A stretch of 64,000 nt of DNA from Escarpia spicata (Eukaryota; Annelida; Polychaeta; Sabellida; Siboglinidae), in NCBI GenBank assembly GCA_963995525.1, contig OZ023211.1, positions 1,412,667 through 1,476,666 of the forward strand, given 5' to 3'. Shown in pieces: positions 56,410-64,000 of the stretch. The notes below the pieces were generated by a model. It searched no databases. It saw only the letters and a list, made by a program, of their open reading frames with translations, and had not been told where the DNA came from. Position numbers and translations under genes: made by a program. Every line of letters begins with the position of its first letter. Position 1 is the first letter of the stretch.

Positions 56410-58622
56410 AACCTGCTCTAAGCACCAGCACTCATGGCCCAGGGATGAGACCAGCCCATGTAGCATGATGGACCAGTGCTCATGGCCCAGGGATGAGACC
56501 AGCCCATGTAGCACAACGGACCAGTGCTCATGGCTCAGTGATGAGACCAGCCCATGTAGCACAAAGAACCAGAGCTCATGGCCCAGGGATGAGACCAGCC
56601 CATGTAGCGCAGAGAACCAGAGCTCATGGCCCAGAGATAAAACCAGCCAATGTAGCACAAAAAACCAGAGCTCATGGTCCATGGATGAGACCAGCCCATG
56701 TAGCATAAAGAACCAGAGCTCATGGCCCAGAGATAAAACCAGCCAATGTAGCACAAAAAAACAGAGTTCATGGCCCAGAGATGAGACCAGCCCATGTAGC
56801 ACAAAGAACCAGAGCACATGGCCCAGAGATAAAACCAGCCAATGTAGCACAAAGAACCAGAGCTCATGGCCCAGAGATAAAACCAGCCAATGTAGCACAA
56901 AGAACCAGAGCTCATGGCCCAGAGATAAGACCAGCCAATGTAGCATAAAGAACCAGAGCTCATGGCCCAGAGATAAAACCAGCCAATGTAGCACAAGGAA
57001 CCAGAGCTCATGGCCCAGGGATGAGACCAGCCCATGTAGCACAAAGGACCACAGGTCATGGCCCAGAGATAAAACCAGCCAATGTAGCACAAAGAACCAG
57101 AGCTCACGGTCCAGGGATAAGACCAACCCATGTAGCACAAAGGACCACAGGTCATGGCCCAGAGATATGACCAGCCCATGTAGCACAAAGAACCAGAGCT
57201 CATGGCCCAGAGATAAAACCAGCCAATGTAGCACAAAGAACCAGAGCTCATGGCCCAGAGATAAGACCAGCCAATGTAGCACAAAGAACCAGAGCTCATG
57301 GCCCAGAGATAAAACCAGCCAATGTAGCACAAAGAACCAGAGCTCATGGTCCATGGATGAGACCAGCCCATGTAGCGCAAAGAACCAGAGCTCATGGTCC
57401 ATGGATGAGACCAGCCCATGTAGCACAAAGAACCAGAGCTCATGGCCCAGGGATGAGACCAGCCCATGTAGCGCAAAGAACCAGAGCTCATGGTCCATGG
57501 ATGAGACCAGCCCATGTAGCACAAAGAACCAGAGCTCATGGCCCAGAGATGAGACCAGCCCATGTAGCACAAAGAACCAGAGCTCATGGTCCATGGATGA
57601 GACCAGCCCATGTAGCACAAAGAACCAGAGCTCATGGCCCAGGGATGAGACCAGCCCACGTAGCACAAAGAACCAGAGCTCATGGTCCATGGATGAGACC
57701 AGCCCATGTAGCACAAAGAACCAGAGCTCATGGCCCAGGGATGAGACCAGCCCACGTAGCACAAAGAACCAGAGCTCATGGCCCAGGGATGAGACCAGCC
57801 CATGTAGCGCAGAGAACCAGAGCTCATGGCCCAGAGATAAAACCAGCCAATGTAGCACAAAAAACCAGAGCTCATGGTCCATGGATGAGACCAGCCCATG
57901 TAGCATAAAGAACCAGAGCTCATGGCCCAGAGATAAAACCAGCCAATGTAGCACAAAAAAACAGAGTTCATGGCCCAGAGATGAGACCAGCCCATGTAGC
58001 ACAAAGAACCAGAGCACATGGCCCAGAGATAAAACCAGCCAATGTAGCACAAAGAACCAGAGCTCATGGCCCAGAGATAAAACCAGCCAATGTAGCACAA
58101 AGAACCAGAGCTCATGGCCCAGAGATAAGACCAGCCAATGTAGCATAAAGAACCAGAGCTCATGGCCCAGAGATAAAACCAGCCAATGTAGCACAAGGAA
58201 CCAGAGCTCATGGCCCAGAGATAAGACCAGCCAATGTAGCACAAAGAACCAGAGCTCATGGCCCAGAGATAAGACCAGCCAATGTAGCACAAAGAACCAG
58301 AGCTCATGGCCCAGAGATAAAACCAGCCAATGTAGCACAAAGAACCAGAGCTCATGGCCCAGGGATGAGACCAGCCCATGTAGCGCAAAGAACCAGAGCT
58401 CATGGTCCATGGATGAGACCAGCCCATGTAGCACAAAGAACCAGAGCTCATGGCCCAGAGATAAAACCAGCCAATGTAGCACAAAGAACCAGAGCTCATG
58501 GCCCAGAGATAAGACCAGCCCATGTAGCACAAAGAACCAGAGCTCATGGCCCAGGGATGAGACCAGCCCATGTAGCATAAAGAACCAGAGCTCATGGCCC
58601 AGGGATGAGACCAGCCCATGTA
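56410..58622. repeat. 48-bp minisatellite, about 46 copies
   Basis: The 48-bp unit contains AGAGCTCATGGCCCAGAGAT, AAAACCAGCCAATGTAGCAC and AAAGAACC. Three linked haplotypes recur (gggatgagacc...cccatg; gagataaaacc...ccaatg; tccatggatgagacc). Because 48 is divisible by three and the unit lacks stops in several frames, open frames of 748 (+), 807 (-) and 707 (-) codons cover it. A block at about 56560-57000 recurs at exactly +1200 bp, 25 units away (for example the rare ACAAAAAAACAGAGTTCATG). Confidence 0.97.
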
Positions 58623-59559
58623 ACAGAAACAACAAGTGCTGATACTCACAGAGAACATGTCTCAAAGCCAAAGGACCAATGCTCCTGAAGGAACTGGTGT
58701 TGAAACTTATAGGACCCTTGTCCAACAAACCAAAGAACAAGAACTGAAAGCTCAAAGGGGACTGTCCAAAGCTCAATAGATCAGTGCTCACAGCTCAGTG
58801 GACCATTATCCAGATTGCAAAAGACCATTGGTGAAAGCACAATGAACCACTGTCCTGAGCAAAAAAACAATGCTTTGACCTCCAAGGTCCACTTGCTACT
58901 AATACAGGGGGTCCTAATACAGGGGATCCTAATACAGGGGTCCTAATTGAAGGAGCATAGTTGAACCACAACTGAAAGGATTAAGATCCAAAGATAAAAT
59001 GTCCAGCACTACAAGGACCTGTTTAACTTTACTTCACTCAGACCCAGACACAACACAGCCTACGTACACCTCTGTGGACCCACAAACCCATGCCCCAGAT
59101 GTTCCCCACATCCCCTCCACCCAAATAACCCATCCCTCAGCTGTCACTGTTGTCTCAACACAGTCTCACCCTTGCTCCCAGACGAACCCCACTCCACCCC
59201 CACCCCCACACAGAGAAAATACCAACCCCAAACCCCAATTCCTCACTGTCAGTGTCCAGGGTATTATTCAACCCAGCACAAGACCCATTTATCACTCCAC
59301 AGTGTAGACACAGGGGGTGCTATAGGAGGTGCTACAGGGGGTCTTTCAGAAACTGAACTGTTATGTAAGTCAAGATATAAAACTGTGTCAGTTGCTGTAA
59401 TAAACGTCTCCTGCTAAATATCAACCATCACAAAAACACTTCATGAGCAGGGACTCCTGTTCTTTGAAGATGTGTCCTTGTGCGATGTGTTTGGTAAAAC
59501 TGACTGCTGCATTGTCTTTAGAACACAATAGTCTTACACTGACTTACACACATACAGAG
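58623..59559. other. Non-coding stretch
   Basis: A few short direct repeats (CCTAATACAGGGG at 58908-58940) and a C-rich stretch (59090-59220). Overlapping open frames of 68-102 codons have no recognisable domain. Confidence 0.4.
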
Positions 59560-60325
59560 TGAGTCAGTTATCCACCTACACATATACACACTTACAAACC
59601 TAGTCTTACGCAGATACATACATACACACTTACAAATCTACAGTTTTATGCAGATACACACATACACACTTACAAACCTACAGTTTTACGCAGATACACA
59701 CATACACACTTACAAACCTACAGTCTTACGCAGATACACACATACATACATACACACTTACAAACCTAGTCTTACGCAGATACACACATACACACTTACA
59801 AACCTACAGTCTTATGCAGATACACACATACACACTTACAAACCTACAGTCTTAAGCAGATACACACATACACACTTACAAACCTAGTCTTACGCAGATA
59901 CACACATACACATTTACACACTTACAAACCTAGTCTTACGCAGATACACACACACACTTACAAACCTACAGTCTTATGCAGATACACACATACACACTTA
60001 CAAAACTTGTATTATGCAGATACACAGATATACACACTTACAAACCTAGTCTTATGCAGATACACACACATTTACAAACCTAGTCTTACGCAGATACATA
60101 GATATACACACTTACAAACCTAGTCTTATACAGATACACACATACACACTTACAAACCTACAGTCTTATGCAGATACACACATACACACTTACAAACCTA
60201 GTCTTATGCAGATACACACACATTTACAAACCTAGTCTTACGCAGATACATAGATATACACACTTACAAACCTAGTCTTATACAGATACACACATACACA
60301 CTTACAAATCTACAGTCTTACACAG

Positions 60326-60330
<5 letters not shown>
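59560..60330. repeat. 37/40-bp minisatellite, about 20 diverged copies
   Basis: The unit includes CGCAGATACACACATACACA, CTTACAAACCTA and CAGTCTTA; shorter units lack 'cagt' (ctagtctta). Its length heterogeneity contrasts with the rigid 48- and 42-bp arrays nearby. Confidence 0.93.
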
Positions 60331-60361
<31 letters not shown>

Positions 60362-60362
60362 T
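60327..60362. repeat. (CA)n microsatellite
   Basis: A pure CA run at the right edge of the 37/40-bp array, probably grown from its 'acacacacata' core. Confidence 0.95.
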
Positions 60363-61238
60363 TACAATGGCATGCATTTTATTTTACGGTTTTGCCTATT
60401 TCATAACTTAGACATTGAGTTTCTGTTTGGTTCATTTTCCGTGTGTCATGTACAGTTCCTTAAAACAGATACAGCTCTCTTTATCTCCAATTAAAACCAG
60501 CATCTTTGATTAAACTTCAAAGCTAAGCTATACTGAGAAAGAAAGTTGTCGATATATCAACAGCTCACAATACAATTTTTTTAATATTGCCATAACAGGA
60601 ATGAAATGCCCCAACAAGAATTGTCATAATGAGCAAAAATGGTAAACAAATGCAATTATTCTGTTCACAAACAGCTTAACGTGTATAATTCGGCCAATTT
60701 ACCAAGGGCTTTAAAACAGTAGGTTTTCTAAATTTCAATTTCGTTTAAATCTCTTGAGAACATAGGTTGTTTCCACAGGCACCAGAGCCAATACTGGCAT
60801 CTAACCATACATTGGCTTCAACAAATTAAACACTGATAAAACATGTCACCATAATTATGTATCCAGCCAGTTTCCATAAAAATCCAGTAGGTTGGAAGAT
60901 GCTTTGCATTTCTGAGTCAACATCTTAATGATCCCATTAAAGTTGATTTTTTTCTTCGCTAACTGGTGCATTGTTTTCAGCAGCTGTCAATAATAGAATA
61001 TGGCCTGCTTAATAGTACAGAATTTCAGCGTAAGCAGGAAGCTATTTCTTTTACCCCGAGAATACGATTTTAATATTGATACAAACCAGATGTAGCTTTA
61101 ATAATCTATTCTATGATCTGGCCAGGATCCATGGAACATTGATTAGTTTACAAATTGCTGGGAGTACAACGAAGATGAAAAAGAACAAACGAAGAGACAA
61201 GCAGAATGTGACCGACTGACGCACTCCTACGCAAGACT
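60363..61238. other. AT-rich non-coding stretch
   Basis: No gene, RNA or repeat feature recognised. Confidence 0.5.
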
Positions 61239-61568
61239 GTCAAACTAAACTAAGGCCACAAATACACAGTTCTATTATTCTAGAACCTAAGGCAAATTTA
61301 GAAAAGCTAACCTTTTATATAAATTTGTCATGAATATAACATAGACATTTGGTATATAATAATAATTATTATTATTATTATATTTTTTTAAATATATAAT
61401 ATATATTATAGCATATATATAAATATATATGTATTTAAAATTATTATTATTATATACATAATTTCTGTCATATTCATGACAAATCTAAATAAAAGGTTAG
61501 CTTTTCTAAATTTGCCTTAGGTCCTAGAGCAATAGAACTGTGTATTTGTGGCCTTAATGTAGTTCGAC
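61239..61568. mobile_element. Foldback (MITE-like) element, 330 bp
   Basis: The left arm starts GTCAAACTAAACTAAGGCCA and the right arm ends as its near-complement (TGGCCTTAATGTAGTTCGAC). Matching inner blocks include GGCAAATTTAGAAAAGCTAA with TTAGCTTTTCTAAATTTGCC, and TTGTCATGAATAT with ATATTCATGACAA. Arms are about 135 bp, separated by about 60 bp of AT-rich DNA. No coding capacity. No convincing target-site duplication was seen, and the flanks are AT-rich, which would hide a TA duplication. Confidence 0.88.
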
Positions 61569-61957
61569 ATATATATTATATAGTATGCTATAATATAAGT
61601 TATATATTTAAACAAATTATATATATATATATATACATTTTGTGTATGATATCAATGTATATTACATGTGTAGTTTTTTTACTTCAACTTTAAATTAAAA
61701 TTACAAAATGAGATTTAAAGAAAATGCCAGGAAATATTCCCAAGGAACCCCCCAGTCAAATTTATTCTGTAAAAAAACCCTGTTGTCATGTCAGCCATGA
61801 CCCCCCTGTACCCCCTCCCCCTAGGGTTCAAGAGTGAGTGTCAACAAACAGTGAGTGTGGCCCTTCTCTCACCGCAGACCTGTCAGGGCATCATTTATCA
61901 CCCCGGCTCTGGCAGTTACCCTATAAAAACTTCCCATGCAAGAAGAACAAGGCATGG
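61569..61957. other. AT-rich stretch leading into the 42-bp array
   Basis: Near-pure AT from 61569 to 61640, then unique sequence. An open frame starts at 61838 and runs through the array; its first 40 codons are unique and lack a signal peptide or domain. Confidence 0.4.
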
Positions 61958-63679
61958 GTGAGAGGCGGGCTGGAACCAGGCAGTGGCACTGACTCTGTGG
62001 TGAGAGGCGGGCTGGAACCAGGCAGTGGCACCAACACTGTGGTGAGAGGCGGGCTGGAACCAGGCAGTGGCACCGACTCTGTGGTGAGAGGCGGGCTGGA
62101 ACCAGGCAGTGGCACCGACTCTGTGGTGAGAGGCGGGCTGGAACCAGGCAGTGGCACCGACTCTGTGGTGAGAGGCGGGCTGGAACCAGGCAGTGGCACC
62201 GACTCTATGGTGAGAGGCGGGCTGGAACCAGGCAGTGGCACTGTCTCTGTGGTGAGAGGCAGGCTGGAACCAGGCGGTGGCACGGACTCTATGGTGAGAG
62301 GCGGGCTGGAACCAGGCAGTGACACTGACTCTGTGGTGAGAGGCGGGCTGGAACCAGGCAGTGGCACCGACTCTGTGGTGAGAGGCGGGCTGGAACCAGG
62401 CAGTGGCACCGACTCTGTGGTGAGAGGCGGGCTGGAACCAGGCAGTGGCACCGACTCTGTGGTGAGAGATGGGCTGGAACCAGGCAGTGGCACTGACTCT
62501 GTGGTGAGGGGCGGGCTGGAACCAGGCAGTGGCACTGACTCTGTGGTGAGAGGCGGGCTGGAACCAGGCAGTGGCACCGACTGTGTGGTGAGAGGCGGGC
62601 TGGAACCAGGCAGTGGCACCGACTCTGTGGTGAGAGATGGGCTGGAACCAGGCAGTGGCACTGACTCTGTGGTGAGGGGCGGGCTGGAACCAGGCAGTGG
62701 CACTGACTCTGTGGTGAGAGGTGGGCTGGAACCAGGCAGTGGCACCGACTCTGTGGTGAGGGGCGGGCTGGAACCAGGCAGTGGCACTGACTCTGTGGTG
62801 AGGGGCGGGCTGGAACCAGGCAGTGGCACTGACTCTGTGGTGAGGGGCGGGCTGGAACCAGGCAGTGGCACTGACTCTGTGGTGAGAGGTGGGCTGGAAC
62901 CAGGCAGTGGCACTGACTCTGTGGTGAGAGGCGGGCTGGAACCAGGCTGTGGCACGGACTCTGTGGTGAGAGGCGGGCTGGAACCAGGCAGTGGCACCGA
63001 CTCTGTGGTGAGAGGCGGGCTGGAACCAGGCAGTGGCACCGACTCTGTGGTGAGAGGCGGGCTGGAACCAGGCAGTGGCACTGACTCTGTGGTGAGAGGC
63101 GGGCTGGAACCAGGCAGTGGCACTGACTCTGTGGTGAGAGGTGGGCTGGAACCAGGCAGTGGCACCGACTCTGTGGTGAGAGGCGGGCTGGAACCAGGCA
63201 GTGGCACCGACTCTGTGGTGAGAGGTGGGCTGGAACCAGGCAGTGGCACTGACTCTGTGGTGAGAGGTGGGCTGGAACCAGGCAGTGGCACCGACTCTGT
63301 GGTGAGGGGCGGGCTGGAACCAGGCAGTGGCACTGACTCTGTGGTGAGAGGTGGGCTGGAACCAGGCAGTGGCACTGACTCTGTGGTAAGGGGCGGGCTG
63401 GAACCAGGCAGTGGCACTGACTCTGTGGTGAAAGGTGGGCTGGAACCAGGCAGTGGCACCGACTCTGTGGTGAGGGGCGGGCTGGAACCAGGCAGTGGCA
63501 CTGACTCTGTGGTGAGAGGTGGGCTGGAACCAGGCAGTGGCACTGACTCTGTGGTGAGAGGTGGGCTGGAACCAGGCAGTGGCACTGACTCTGTGGTGAG
63601 AGGTGGGCTGGAACCAGGCAGTGGCACTGACTCTGTGGTGAGAGGTGGGCTGGAACCAGGCAGTGGCACCGACTCTGTG
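61958..63679 (+). repeat. 42-bp minisatellite, exactly 41 units
   Basis: The unit is GTGAGAGGCGGGCTGGAACC, AGGCAGTGGCACCGACTCTG, TG. The array is 1722 bp, exactly 41 x 42, with no indel. In the plus frame it encodes VRGGLEPGSGTDSV repeats within a 663-codon open frame (61838-63829). Frames on the other strand are also open (591, 582, 479 codons). The three commonest variant positions (agA/agG, ggC/ggT, acC/acT) are silent in the plus frame. Confidence 0.95.
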
Positions 63680-64000
63680 GCAAGTCCTCACACAACCAAC
63701 TCAGATCTCTCTGATCTACACCATACAACTTATGGCCCTAGTCAATGTCACGGTAAAACACGACTGCTGACAAGTGGTTGGTTTTTTGTAATTAGTTTTT
63801 TCTACCACAAAGCATGGGGTAATTTATGACACGATACTGGAGGTAATCAGTAAAGATACCAATCATGAATCTAGGTAGATTAGGGCAGCACTGCACTAAC
63901 ATAACACGTCAGAATAGGATGATCATGATTTAGGCTACAATTTAGGGTCCAAAGAACGGAATTCCGATTTCCAGAAGAAATTGCATTTTCATAGGTCACA
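63680..64000. other. Unique flank
   Basis: The open frame from the 42-bp array ends here at 63829 with a non-repetitive tail. After that no feature is seen to the window end. Confidence 0.5.

Noticed and set aside
56368..58791. 748-, 807- and 707-codon ORFs as genes, the 807-codon one resembling a membrane protein
   Set aside because: All overlap the same 48-bp array on both strands, and the hydrophobic look is a by-product of the unit. Recurrent variants change amino acids.

Overview
The window is nuclear DNA from an animal, probably a marine invertebrate. Long intergenic or intronic sequence, degenerate non-LTR retrotransposons, tRNA-derived SINEs and many minisatellites surround one recognisable protein-coding exon. 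That exon is the terminal exon of a BCL11 (BCL11A/B-family, CTIP) C2H2 zinc-finger transcription factor, on the minus strand at 19509-22504. A mollusc or other lophotrochozoan seems most likely from its overall character, but the sequence alone does not settle the phylum. Nothing prokaryotic is present.

Layout. 1-4170: remnants of three non-LTR retrotransposons, two of them carrying internal 31-bp minisatellites. 4240-11893: a tRNA-derived SINE continuous with a 7.3-kb, 50-bp-unit satellite that appears to have grown out of the SINE's tRNA-like head. 11969-12066: a strong hairpin. About 12170-19508: the 3' flank (possibly a very long 3' UTR) of BCL11, with a run of 25-bp hairpin units and a diverged 30-bp array just past the stop codon. 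19509-22504: the BCL11 exon. From 22505 rightward: the preceding intron; I could not find the upstream BCL11 exons. 25-29 kb: small repeats and a GC-rich patch. 29388-34081: two abutting arrays (32-bp and 31-bp units). 34475-35030, 43826-44117, 48918-49790 and 50985-51900: four 5'-truncated copies of one CR1-like LINE; the last two lie in a 2.05-kb tandem duplication (47897-52050). 26450-27130, 43555-44335 and 46025-46200: copies of an unclassified dispersed repeat. 53140-55257: a 100/101-bp array ending against a second SINE copy. 56410-58622: a 48-bp array. 59560-60362: a 37/40-bp array. 61239-61568: a 330-bp foldback (MITE-like) element. 61958-63679: a 42-bp array of exactly 41 units.

Tandem arrays with units of 13-101 bp occupy roughly a third of the window. 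Their long open reading frames exist because the repeat units lack stop codons in several frames, so I do not treat them as genes. The unifying observation is that several arrays seem to have been seeded from pieces of mobile elements: a SINE tRNA head, a LINE reverse-transcriptase tail and a LINE 3' region. The BCL11 exon keeps family architecture (one upstream finger, a finger pair, an acidic tract, a C-terminal finger triplet). It also has two PTDLS CtBP-binding motifs and a roughly 250-residue C-terminal extension built from about 30-residue repeats.
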